Origin: Bacillota bacterium
GTDB lineage: Bacteria > Bacillota > Clostridia > Christensenellales > Aristaeellaceae
Assembly: GCA_023392515.1 (NCBI GenBank)
Contig: JAEVYX010000087.1
Span: 1 to 6,815 of the forward strand
Reading direction: 5' to 3'
Length of the DNA stretch: 6,815 bases
The position numbers were made by a program, and so were the translations under genes. Under the pieces are notes generated by a model. That model searched no databases. It was given only the letters and a program-made list of their open reading frames with translations, and had not been told where the DNA came from. The first letter of the stretch is position 1. Each line of letters opens with the position of its first letter. Of the stretch, positions 1 through 5,060 are shown piece by piece.

Positions 1-7
1 ATTAAAG

Positions 8-157
8 CTATAGGGACAGCAGAAGATCTGCTATTTGTATATCTGAATATCCATCTTCGTACAAGTCTTCAATCAAACCCCTGTACATTTCATCCTTGTG
101 ATCTGATAATATCTGTTGAGCATCATCCAATGTCAAATTATGCTTTTCCAGATTCAT
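8..157 (-). CDS. small hypothetical protein, 49 residues
   Basis: An ATG at 157-155 on the minus strand opens a 49-residue frame ending in TAG at 10-8. It starts MNLEKHNLTLDDAQQ and ends SDIQIADLLLSL. The start is supported by a strong ribosome binding site read on the minus strand, GGAGGTG (plus-strand 159-165), a long match to the 16S tail. The composition is soluble, acidic and helical, with no membrane segment or signal peptide. The second half (YEDGYSDIQIADLLLSL) resembles the first part of a resolvase-like or homeodomain-like helix-turn-helix, but it ends before a full DNA-binding domain would be complete. I do not recognise the family. It points away from the tail operon, so it may be the last gene of a neighbouring block or a small regulator at the element edge. 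Its reality rests on the binding site and natural composition. Confidence 0.6.
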   Translation of the reverse strand: MNLEKHNLTLDDAQQILSDHKDEMYRGLIEDLYEDGYSDIQIADLLLSL

Positions 158-164
158 GCACCTC

Positions 165-182
165 CAATTGTTTCAATTGTTT
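165..182. repeat. tandem 9-bp repeat upstream of the minus-strand gene
   Basis: CAATTGTTT occurs twice in perfect tandem, directly abutting the ribosome binding site of the 49-residue minus-strand gene. Each unit contains the palindrome CAATTG. The position, within the leader of that gene, would suit an operator or a structured leader. That role is inference; only the repeat itself is seen. Confidence 0.4.
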
Positions 183-460
183 CCATTTTTACGAGATTTA
201 TGAAGGGGCTTTGGCCGTGTCATCTGCACCGATATGATCCGCTCGGACACCATGGCGGTAATTGGCGCGCGTTGTTTGCCGTGAAGGAAGATATGCACTT
301 CACCGCATTGTATTGCGACGACAGCGAGGTCAAAAGAGGAATGGTAAGGTGTGCAGCGCGCGGGACGGATGGAGGATGGGAAGCAGTCATAAAAAAATGT
401 GGTGGATGTTGCGGATTTCCTTGCATTTCCGGTTTTGCATATGATAGCATCATAGCATAC
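183..460. other. about 280 bases with no supportable gene
   Basis: Open frames exist here on both strands, but none has a ribosome binding site, and their products are rich in Cys, His, Trp and Arg in a way typical of chance translation. The stretch 240-370 is rich in CG and GCGCGC words, unlike the AT-rich ends on either side. Because a plus-strand terminator follows at 461-490, a plus-strand transcript probably crosses this stretch. It could be a decayed gene or an untranslated RNA. I see nothing that settles which. Confidence 0.4.
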
Positions 461-490
461 AGGGCTGTCCAATGAGGACGGCCTTTTGTT
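461..490 (+). terminator. Rho-independent terminator
   Basis: AGGGCTGTCC (461-470) pairs with GGACGGCCTT (476-485) across the five-base loop AATGA, with two G-U wobbles, and runs into TTTTGTT. The T tract lies only on the plus-strand side, so it ends plus-strand transcription coming from the gene-poor stretch to its left. Confidence 0.7.
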
Positions 491-632
491 ATGCTTCCCG
501 TTTCGCGGATACTGAACGGAGTTTACACATCCGGGCAGCAGAAGCAAGTTTTAAATGGTACGGCAGCGCAAGGGCGCAGTGAAATGCTGACCACAAATAT
601 GTTTCTACTGAGCTTCCTTGGAATCCCTATGC
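491..632 (+). other. spacer between two terminators, possible short transcript
   Basis: This stretch lies between two plus-strand terminators and has no convincing reading frame. A weak sigma-70-like promoter can be drawn with TTGTTA (486-491) and GATACT (508-513), a 16-base spacer. A transcript starting near 520 and ending at the terminator at 633-670 would be about 150 bases, the size of a small RNA. Both promoter boxes match consensus at only four of six positions, so this is a weak suggestion. Confidence 0.2.
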
Positions 633-670
633 AAAAAAGCGCGCGCTCTTATGAAGAGGCGTGCTTTTTT
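633..670. terminator. strong bidirectional terminator insulating the tail operon
   Basis: Six A residues (633-638) followed by GCGCGCGCTCTT (639-650) pair with AAGAGGCGTGC (654-664) and six T residues (665-670), across the three-base loop ATG. The stem has 17 pairs, one bulged G (645) and one G-U wobble. The A6 and T6 flanks allow termination on either strand. It lies 41 bases upstream of the first operon gene, so it separates the tail operon from upstream transcription and leaves little room for a promoter between. Confidence 0.85.
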
Positions 671-711
671 ATACCTTTATCGGCTAATAAGATTTTAAAG
701 GAGGAGAACAA

Positions 712-1077
712 ATGAACCAGGTCTATCTGTCCGGCATCATAGCCGATCCCCCCGTCCGCGTAGGGAAAGCGGAAGACGAGATTCCCCATGCCGTACTTCA
801 GCTGTGCGTCAGTCACAAAACGAGCAAGGGGGAATGGCGCAGGGAAATGTACACCATCAACAGCTGGAACGCTGCCGCCCAGTGGGTCCTACAAAATTTG
901 AAGCAAGGGCAGCGGGTGGCGCTGCTGGGATATTTGACCCAGCGCATGCTTAAGACCGGCGACGGGGTATTCATTTGCGTGGAAGTCACGTCTCAAGAGT
1001 TTTTGCCGATGGAGACGAAGGGACGGAATAAAGAAGATCCCCTTGCTTATGTATTGGCATCTGATGAAGGGTTGTAA
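712..1077 (+). CDS. single-stranded-DNA-binding protein (OB fold), phage type
   Basis: This 121-residue protein has the layout of a bacterial/phage SSB. An N-terminal strand MNQVYLSGIIADPPV is followed by hydrophobic strands near 27-34 (AVLQLCVS), the aromatic strand REMYTINSWN (44-53), a helix with NLKQGQRVALLGYL (62-75), and a last strand VFICVEVTSQEFLP (86-99). SSB coats single-stranded DNA during replication, recombination and repair. Known cellular SSBs end in an acidic tail with a DDIPF-like tip that recruits partners. This one ends after ASDEGL, with no such tip and no long glycine-rich linker, so it probably does not dock with the host SSB partners. The start has a very good AAGGAGG (698-704), seven bases away. 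It is the first gene of the operon and lies 21 bases before the regulator. An SSB beside tail genes instead of replication genes is unusual. Confidence 0.8.
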   Translation: MNQVYLSGIIADPPVRVGKAEDEIPHAVLQLCVSHKTSKGEWRREMYTINSWNAAAQWVLQNLKQGQRVALLGYLTQRMLKTGDGVFICVEVTSQEFLPMETKGRNKEDPLAYVLASDEGL

Positions 1078-1098
1078 GACAATATAGGAGGATAAGTA

Positions 1099-1530
1099 AT
1101 GTCCACTGTCATAGATTTGTTGAAAGGGCTTAGATATACGCGCCTTGAAGTCAAAATCCTCGATCAAAGAATAAAAAGGCAGCAGTTGGAAATGCAAGGA
1201 GTTTCATCGGCACGCCTTGGCGGAATTACGCACAGTCATCATTTGCCTGAGGGGCTGGACCGCATGGTTGCCAAGAAGGACGAACTGGAACGCGCGCAGG
1301 AAAAATCGATCGTTCGCTTGTATGAACAGATGAAAGCGGCGGAGGAATTGCTAAGAACTGAAGACGATCCTCAGATGCGGCTGCTGATGCGGTTGCTGTA
1401 TGTGGAAGAAAAGAAACTGCATGAGGTTAGCAAATGCATGTATGTAAGCAAAGCAACTGCCGAGCGGATCAATAAAAGAGTAAAAGAAAAATATGGTGCT
1501 CAAAGAATGATGACAAATGAGGGAGAATGA
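1099..1530 (+). CDS. late transcription regulator, ArpU/sigma-70 region 4-like
   Basis: The 143-residue protein has two parts. Residues 10-90 are mostly charged helix, probably coiled coil, with a short break at 34-50 (GVSSARLGGITHSHH). Residues 91-131 (from DPQMRLLMRLLYVEEKKL through the HEVSKCMYVSKATAERI segment) fit the C-terminal helix-turn-helix of small sigma-like phage regulators of the ArpU/DUF1492 type: a helix ending in LLY, then EV...MYVSKATAERIN as turn and recognition helix. Known members control late gene transcription in Gram-positive phages. Here it sits just before the tail genes, so it likely activates them (inference). The start has AGGAGG (1086-1091) seven bases upstream. 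The histidines in the break are curious but too few to claim a metal site. A hairpin region follows the stop. Confidence 0.65.
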   Translation: MSTVIDLLKGLRYTRLEVKILDQRIKRQQLEMQGVSSARLGGITHSHHLPEGLDRMVAKKDELERAQEKSIVRLYEQMKAAEELLRTEDDPQMRLLMRLLYVEEKKLHEVSKCMYVSKATAERINKRVKEKYGAQRMMTNEGE

Positions 1531-1557
1531 GTATGCAATCCATGATATAGTGTAGGT

Positions 1558-1589
1558 GGAGGAGCGTAAGGCATGGCGCTGCTCCCTCC
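1558..1589 (+). other. hairpin just after the regulator gene
   Basis: GGAGGAGC (1558-1565) pairs with GCTC-C-CTCC (1581-1589), eight pairs with one bulged C, loop of 15 bases. There is no T tract, so it is not a terminator on its own. It directly precedes a second hairpin at 1594-1626. Confidence 0.4.
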
Positions 1590-1593
1590 TTAG

Positions 1594-1634
1594 CGGCCCT
1601 ACCCGGATTTATTCCGTGTAGGGCCGTATTCATT
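1594..1634 (+). terminator. GC-rich hairpin, terminator-like without a clean T tract
   Basis: CGGCCCTAC (1594-1602) and GTAGGGCCG (1618-1626) form nine perfect pairs. After a C/T mismatch, CGGA (1604-1607) pairs with TCCG (1613-1616) around the loop TTTAT. The sequence after it is TATTCATT, rich in T but interrupted, so termination may be partial. It lies about 65 bases after the stop of the regulator gene and may end or attenuate the early part of the operon. Confidence 0.5.
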
Positions 1635-1662
1635 GGGCAAACAAGATAAATAAATACCAATG
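1631..1662. promoter_or_regulatory. inverted repeat around an AT-rich core, possible operator or late promoter
   Basis: CATTGG (1631-1636) and CCAATG (1657-1662) are perfect inverted 6-mers around a 20-base AT-rich core that includes GATAAATAAATA. The site lies about 40 bases upstream of the TTG start of the next gene, where a late promoter or activator site for the regulator encoded at 1099-1530 would be expected. No well-spaced -35/-10 pair is visible, which fits an activator-dependent promoter but also fits no promoter at all. Confidence 0.3.
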
Positions 1663-1703
1663 CGCAGGACATGTCTTGTACGAATGAGAAGGGAGTGATT
1701 TTC

Positions 1704-1925
1704 TTGCGTATTCAATTTGTGGAAAACTATGAACAGTACAAAAAGGGTGAAGACCATGTTGTTCGGGATGGGCTTGCCCTAAGGCTGCTGGAGCAAGGCA
1801 AAGCCAGGCTGCCTAAGCAGACGGAACAAAAAACCACAATGCTGCCAGCAGCGCCGCCGGCACAGGCAAATGCAAAAGAAAACGAAAAGGGGACTAGGAA
1901 AAAGATGGCGGAAGGGAAAAAATAG
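1704..1925 (+). CDS. small phage structural-region protein, TTG start
   Basis: I place the start at TTG 1704. AAGGGAGTGA (1689-1698) is well spaced for it, while the upstream in-frame ATG at 1671 has no binding site. The product is 73 residues. Its first 35 residues, MRIQFVENYEQYKKGEDHVV followed by RDGLALRLLEQGKARLP, match the pattern of a small protein common in Gram-positive prophages between the major capsid protein and the head-tail connectors (a strand with F.ENY, then a Y..G turn, then GLA..LLE.GKA). Residues 36-73 are a low-complexity tail rich in Ala, Pro, Gln, Lys and Glu. The function of that family is not known to me. Here no capsid or connector gene adjoins it, so it may be a relic of a lost head module or have been reused by the tail. 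A hairpin follows the stop. Confidence 0.6.
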   Translation: MRIQFVENYEQYKKGEDHVVRDGLALRLLEQGKARLPKQTEQKTTMLPAAPPAQANAKENEKGTRKKMAEGKK

Positions 1926-1930
1926 CCTCC

Positions 1931-1965
1931 ATAAAAAGCTTGGCAGTGCACGGCCCAGCTTTTAT
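1931..1965 (+). terminator. weak terminator-like hairpin after the 73-residue gene
   Basis: AAAAGCT (1934-1940) pairs with AGCTTTT (1957-1963), and GG/CC pairs inside, giving a hairpin that begins six bases after the stop codon. The outer A-T pairs supply a TTTTAT run on the 3' side. The stem is short and its outer part is A-T, so termination would be partial at best. Confidence 0.35.
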
Positions 1966-2132
1966 CGTCATTATCGCCGGCAAACAGCAAATATTATCTG
2001 TCCGCCGGAGAGCCGGGAACTTTCTGATTCCAACACGGATGACTTGCGGGATTTTCCATGCAATATCCCGGAAGCCGGCAGAGGCAAATGCATGTTTACC
2101 ATATTTCTATTTGGACAGGATGTGAGGACGCG
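1966..2132 (+). other. hairpin-bearing gap before the tail completion gene
   Basis: No convincing gene fits between 1926 and 2132. Frames that are open here lack binding sites and give unnatural products. Two more hairpins are visible. CCGGC (1977-1981) pairs with GCCGG (2004-2008), with ACAG/CTGT (1984-1987/1998-2001) inside. CGGGAT (2047-2052) pairs with ATCCCG (2065-2070). The stretch could be a leader of the tail transcript or the scar of deleted head genes. The sequence does not decide. Confidence 0.35.
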
Positions 2133-2762
2133 ATGAGAACAAGTACACGGCTGAAAAATCTGAAAGATTGGCTGACGGAAAATGCTTGCAGCGGGAGAAA
2201 AATGAAAGCGCCAGGTTCAAACGCATTGGAGATTAGATACCGGGAACCCACCTGCCGTCTGTCCATTTTTTCGGCCCAGGAAGCTGCTGACATCACCAAT
2301 ATCTACGAGAATACGGATATGGCTCCCGGTATTCTCATTTTCATGAACCGCAGCGGCATCCGGGATCATTACAAAAAACGCGATAAGAGAAGCAAGACGA
2401 TGCGGCCAATGGATTTGAGGGAATTTCTTGAATTGCAATTGATGTTCATTGCTTATGATCCCGGCCATCGGACGGACGAAAGCCAGCAAAGCGGTTCTTT
2501 GGAGGATATATTACCCAATGAGGAAGAGGCAGGTTTTGCGGTGCTTGACTGGGCGGAAGAAACGATGCAAAAGCTGGTGGAAAACAGTATTATGCCGGGT
2601 ACAGACCTCATCGTGGACCAGGTTGGGCTAGAATTTGGCCCCCTGAAAGAAAACGGCGTCCTGGCCGAAAAAAAGCCTCTTTACTATGCCGTTCTGAACT
2701 GCACGTTTGGATGTGCAAGCCAGGCGGTGGAAAACCCGGAAACAATCAATTATCTGGACTAG
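2133..2762 (+). CDS. putative tail completion/terminator protein
   Basis: I chose ATG 2133, which has GAGGA a few bases upstream and gives 209 residues. An in-frame ATG at 2058 would add 25 unnatural residues. The protein is soluble and mixed alpha/beta. It shows a charged N-terminal helix (3-15), strands near 32-46 (LEIRYREPTCRLSIF), the strand MAPGILIFMNRSG (63-75), an amphipathic helix and strand MDLREFLELQLMFIAYDP (93-110), an acidic linker (111-133), the helix GFAVLDWAEETMQKLVEN (134-151) and a final strand pair around KKPLYYAVLNCTFGC (180-194). Its size, fold pattern and place directly before the sheath match the proteins that cap the tail and join it to the head in myoviruses (PBSX has xkdI and xkdJ here). 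I do not recognise a specific family, so the role comes mainly from position. It ends 15 bases before the sheath gene and is probably translated with it. Confidence 0.45.
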   Translation: MRTSTRLKNLKDWLTENACSGRKMKAPGSNALEIRYREPTCRLSIFSAQEAADITNIYENTDMAPGILIFMNRSGIRDHYKKRDKRSKTMRPMDLREFLELQLMFIAYDPGHRTDESQQSGSLEDILPNEEEAGFAVLDWAEETMQKLVENSIMPGTDLIVDQVGLEFGPLKENGVLAEKKPLYYAVLNCTFGCASQAVENPETINYLD

Positions 2763-2777
2763 AAAGAAGGAAAATCG

Positions 2778-4232
2778 ATGTACAAACATGGTGTATATAC
2801 TGTTCTGGAAGGAACAGCGCAAGAAGTCCTGAAGGGTGCGAACGCACCCATCTACGTGGGTACGGCTCCGGTACATACAATTCCGGGCGGCTCTGAAAAT
2901 GTGAACAAACCTGTGCGCGTAGCCAGTTTCGAACAAGCCAAGGCATTGTTTGGCTATCGTGAGGATTGGGCAGCGTATACCCTTTGTGAAGCCATGTACG
3001 CCCACTTCACGGAAAACGCGGTAGGCCCCATTGTGCTCATCAATGTACTGGATGTCAAGAAACATAAGGAGGCTGCTCCCTCAGCACAAACGGCAACCCC
3101 TGCAAGCGGGAAAATCGTCCTTGCCGGTATGCAGAACGCGGTGCTGGATTCGCTGAAGGTCGGCAGCAAAGCGGCTTCCGCTTACCGGCTGAGCTATGAG
3201 GATGGCGCCGGAAAGCTGACCATTACAGAAACAACCGCAGGCAGCCTGGGAACGAATGAGCTTGAAATCTCCTACGATGTTGTTGCTCCTTCTCAGGTGG
3301 ATGATGAAGATCTGGTGGGGACCTATGATGGGGAAGGCGTTTCTACAGGCATTCAGGCTATTCGCGATGTATACCAGCTGACAGGTTACATCCCTGGCAC
3401 CATTCTTTGTCCGGGGTACAGCCACAGAACCGCCGTTCGTGCCGCCATGCTTAATATGTCGCAGAAGGCGAACGGCCACTGGGACAATTTCATTTATACC
3501 GATATCCCCCTGGCCGACGAGGAAGGCGCAATGACATTGTCCGCCGCAGTGGCCTGGAAAGCGGCCAGCGGGCATAACGCGCCCAACGAAAAGATCTTCT
3601 TCCCCATGTGGAAAACGCTGTCCGGTAAAATGTATCACCTTAGCGTACTGTTCGCGGTCAACATGCAGATGCTGCAAATCAAAGCAAACGGCGTTCCTTA
3701 TCAAACGGCTTCCAACACGGTGCTGCCTGCCGGACAGGCGTATTATGGCGCAGGCCGGGACAATTATCTGCCGGATGAAGAGGCTGTAAACAAGCTGTTA
3801 GGCGCCAACGGAATTACCAGCGCTGCGTTTACCGCCGGCGCATGGAAGCTTTGGGGTGCGCACAGCGCCGCCTACGACTCATTTACGGATACCGGCGAGA
3901 ATGTGGCTGATACCCGCCGTGGAATGCTCAACTACCTGGGCAACCGTTTCCAAAGCGTTTATGGGGATGAAGTGGATATCCCCATCTCCAGAAACCGCAT
4001 TGCACAGATCGCAGCCCAGGAGAATGAGTATATTGGCCGGCTCATCTCCATGGGTGAACTTTTGTATGGAAAGTGCAGCGCGGTGATCAATGCGGAGAAC
4101 AAGGATCAAATGAAGCAGGGAGATTTCAAATTCGTTTATGAAATCACAACAGCTCCGCTTTCCAAGAGTTTGACGATGGTAATGACCCACACGGATGCGG
4201 GCCTTGCCACGTTCTTTGAGGAGGATGCCTAA
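2778..4232 (+). CDS. contractile phage tail sheath protein
   Basis: This 484-residue protein has the length and landmarks of Gram-positive myovirus sheaths. The N-terminal arm MYKHGVYTVLEGTAQEVL leads into a strand APIYVGTAP (23-31). Then come SFEQAKALFGY (50-60) and GPIVLINVLD (83-92), typical of the first sheath domain. Residues about 97-180 form a beta-rich inserted domain (KIVLAGMQNAVL, YRLSYEDGAGKLTITETT, ELEISYDVV). The conserved core follows with GYIPGTILCPGYSH (203-216), WKLWGAHSAAY (356-366), RRGMLNYLGNRF (380-391), and a C-terminal strand set ending PLSKSLTMVMTHTDAGLATF (460-479). Sheath subunits stack around the tube and contract to drive it through the target envelope. Its start has AGAAGG (2765-2770) well spaced, and its stop overlaps the tube start as TAATG. 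It shows that the particle is a contractile tail. Confidence 0.93.
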   Translation: MYKHGVYTVLEGTAQEVLKGANAPIYVGTAPVHTIPGGSENVNKPVRVASFEQAKALFGYREDWAAYTLCEAMYAHFTENAVGPIVLINVLDVKKHKEAAPSAQTATPASGKIVLAGMQNAVLDSLKVGSKAASAYRLSYEDGAGKLTITETTAGSLGTNELEISYDVVAPSQVDDEDLVGTYDGEGVSTGIQAIRDVYQLTGYIPGTILCPGYSHRTAVRAAMLNMSQKANGHWDNFIYTDIPLADEEGAMTLSAAVAWKAASGHNAPNEKIFFPMWKTLSGKMYHLSVLFAVNMQMLQIKANGVPYQTASNTVLPAGQAYYGAGRDNYLPDEEAVNKLLGANGITSAAFTAGAWKLWGAHSAAYDSFTDTGENVADTRRGMLNYLGNRFQSVYGDEVDIPISRNRIAQIAAQENEYIGRLISMGELLYGKCSAVINAENKDQMKQGDFKFVYEITTAPLSKSLTMVMTHTDAGLATFFEEDA

Positions 4233-4747
4233 TGCAAAAGCAAATCGTAAGCATCGTAGAGGATTTCCGGGTCTTTGACGGCACGGTGCTGGTGGAAGAT
4301 GTGCAAAGCTGTACGCTGCCCAAAATTACCAATCCTGTAACCACCATTTCCGGCAGCGGCATGGCCGGTAACATTGATATGCCGGATTCCTCCAGGGTAA
4401 GCTCCATGGCGTACAGTTTAGCCCATAACAACGGTCTTAACTGTGGCATGCTTTGCCGGCCGGGGGTTCACGACAATGAATTCAGAACGTCCGTGCAGGT
4501 GTATGACAAGGAAAAGGGCACCATGGTGCGCAAGTCCGTTAAACACCGCCTGCGCGGGTTCTTTGCGGGAGAAGAGAAGGGTACGATCCAGAGGGGGAAT
4601 CCCCTGGGCTCCACCGTCAATTTCAATTGTATCCGGTATGAGCGGGAAGAAGACGGCGTGATCACGCAGCGTATTGATATCCCCGCCGGTATCATTGAAT
4701 ATGGCGGCGTAAGCTATACCAGCGAAACGCAAAACCTGCTTGATTAA
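4232..4747 (+). CDS. phage major tail tube protein, P2 FII type
   Basis: The 171-residue product matches the P2 FII-like tube family in length and motif order. EDFRVFDGTVLVEDVQSCTL (10-29) is followed by LPKI, then SGSGMAGNIDMP (40-51), which is the typical loop before SMAYSLAHNNG. After that come strands FRTSVQVYDKEKG (84-96), HRLRGFFAGEEKGTIQRGNP (105-124), and the closing strands QRIDIPAGIIEYGGVSY (146-162). Tube subunits form the rigid inner pipe inside the sheath. The gene overlaps the sheath stop by one base (TAATG) and has GAGGAGG (4218-4224) inside the end of the sheath gene, so both proteins are likely made in similar amounts. A run of hairpins begins 25 bases after its stop, which may protect the sheath-tube message or slow transcription beyond it. 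Confidence 0.92.
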   Translation: MQKQIVSIVEDFRVFDGTVLVEDVQSCTLPKITNPVTTISGSGMAGNIDMPDSSRVSSMAYSLAHNNGLNCGMLCRPGVHDNEFRTSVQVYDKEKGTMVRKSVKHRLRGFFAGEEKGTIQRGNPLGSTVNFNCIRYEREEDGVITQRIDIPAGIIEYGGVSYTSETQNLLD

Positions 4748-4771
4748 GGGCAAGGGATCAAGAGACACAGC

Positions 4772-4805
4772 CTGAGGGACAGGGAAAGTATTACCTGTCC
4801 TTCAG
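4772..4805 (+). other. hairpin 1, 12-pair stem
   Basis: CTGAGGGACAGG (4772-4783) pairs with CCTGTCCTTCAG (4794-4805), with one G-U wobble and a 10-base loop. No T tract follows. Its arms are near-copies of those of the hairpin at 5011-5038, which allows long-range pairing. Confidence 0.75.
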
Positions 4806-4828
4806 ACTAATAAGAAACCAGGGGAGGC

Positions 4829-4855
4829 ATTGGAGGGCCGAGGCCCTCCAATTTT
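4829..4855 (+). terminator. hairpin 2, perfect GC-rich stem with short T run
   Basis: ATTGGAGGGCC (4829-4839) and GGCCCTCCAAT (4842-4852) are perfect complements separated by GA, followed by TTT. The innermost pairs must open to give a usable loop. The T run is only four bases including the last stem base, so it could act as a partial terminator about 80 bases after the tube gene. Confidence 0.5.
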
Positions 4856-4913
4856 CAATCGAAAATCAGCGACATGTGCGGTGATTTTCGTTGAAATTTC
4901 GAAGAAATTCCAA
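4856..4913 (+). other. hairpins 3 and 3b, AT-rich stems
   Basis: CAA-T-CGAAAATCA (4856-4868) pairs with TGATTTTCGTTG (4882-4893), 12 pairs with one bulged T and a 13-base loop. The TTG that closes it also begins TTGAAATTTC (4891-4900), which pairs with GAAATTCCAA (4904-4913) with one mismatch. The two stems therefore compete for three bases. Confidence 0.65.
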
Positions 4914-4965
4914 CCTTGCCCGAGCAAACGACCGTAAAAGCCAAAGCTTTTACAGTGCGGCGAGG
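4914..4965 (+). other. hairpin 4, perfect inner stem inside an outer stem
   Basis: GTAAAAGC (4934-4941) and GCTTTTAC (4946-4953) form a perfect eight-pair stem with loop CAAA. The outer arms CCTTGCC (4914-4920) and GGCGAGG (4959-4965) add seven pairs, one of them G-U, with an internal loop between. Confidence 0.65.
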
Positions 4966-4973
4966 GAAAAAAC

Positions 4974-5003
4974 TCTACAAAGCGGCATTCGCCGCTTTGT
5001 AGA
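4974..5003 (+). other. hairpin 5, perfect 13-pair stem
   Basis: TCTACAAAGCGGC (4974-4986) and GCCGCTTTGTAGA (4991-5003) are exact complements around the four-base loop ATTC. TATACT (5004-5009) follows at once and resembles a -10 box, but a -35 would fall inside the stem and none is seen. Confidence 0.8.
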
Positions 5004-5010
5004 TATACTG

Positions 5011-5044
5011 GGGGACAGGCAGAAAACTGCCTGTCCCCTTTATT
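5011..5044 (+). terminator. hairpin 6, terminator or attenuator just before the chaperone gene
   Basis: GGGGACAGGCAG (5011-5022) and CTGCCTGTCCCC (5027-5038) form a perfect 12-pair stem with loop AAAA, followed by TTTATT. This is a good intrinsic-terminator shape with a short T tract. The chaperone ribosome binding site begins at 5045, directly after it. Read-through would be needed for the chaperone and hub, so this probably lowers their expression relative to sheath and tube. Confidence 0.65.
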
Positions 5045-5060
5045 AAAGGAGGGTCAGGCC

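Larger units (their letters stand above)
4748..5060 (+). ncRNA. hairpin-packed intergenic region, candidate structured RNA or attenuator
   Basis: No gene fits in these 313 bases. Six hairpins follow one another with almost no unpaired gap: 4772-4805, 4829-4852, 4856-4893 (followed by a smaller one at 4891-4913), 4914-4965, 4974-5003 and 5011-5038. Several stems are perfect over 11-13 pairs with two- to four-base loops. The first and last share the word GGGACAGG and its complement, so they can also pair with each other and close the whole block into one multibranched structure. In P2 and PBSX the tube and chaperone genes lie close together, so a structured insert here is not standard. Possible roles are 3' end protection of the sheath-tube message, attenuation before the low-abundance proteins, or an independent RNA. 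I do not recognise a known RNA family. Confidence 0.5.

Noticed and set aside
116..475. 119-codon plus-strand open frame
   Set aside because: It has no ribosome binding site, its start lies inside the opposite-strand 49-residue gene, its composition is Cys/His/Trp-rich, and it ends inside the loop of a terminator. A decayed gene in its later part is possible but not supportable.
173..547. 124-codon minus-strand open frame
   Set aside because: It crosses a terminator, has no binding site, and its product looks like chance translation.
665..693. promoter for the SSB gene (TTTTTT and TAAGAT)
   Set aside because: The -35 would be the T tract of the terminator and the match is poor; the true operon promoter is not visible to me.
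491..715. 74-codon plus-strand open frame
   Set aside because: It reads straight through the strong terminator at 633-670 and overlaps the SSB binding site and start.
1940..2125. 61-codon frame with a TTG start in the gap before the tail completion gene
   Set aside because: Its start lies in a hairpin arm, it has no binding site, and the product shows no recognisable pattern.
1870..2136. 88-codon plus-strand open frame overlapping the end of the 73-residue gene
   Set aside because: Arg/Lys-rich shadow with no binding site; it crosses three hairpins and overlaps the start of the tail completion gene.
2628..3704. long minus-strand open frames opposite the sheath gene
   Set aside because: Shadows of the sheath and tail completion genes; Cys/His/Arg-rich, with no binding sites.
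4748..5060. CRISPR array or tRNA cluster
   Set aside because: The repeats are local palindromes of different sequence, not regularly spaced direct repeats, and no cloverleaf with a T-arm signature is present.
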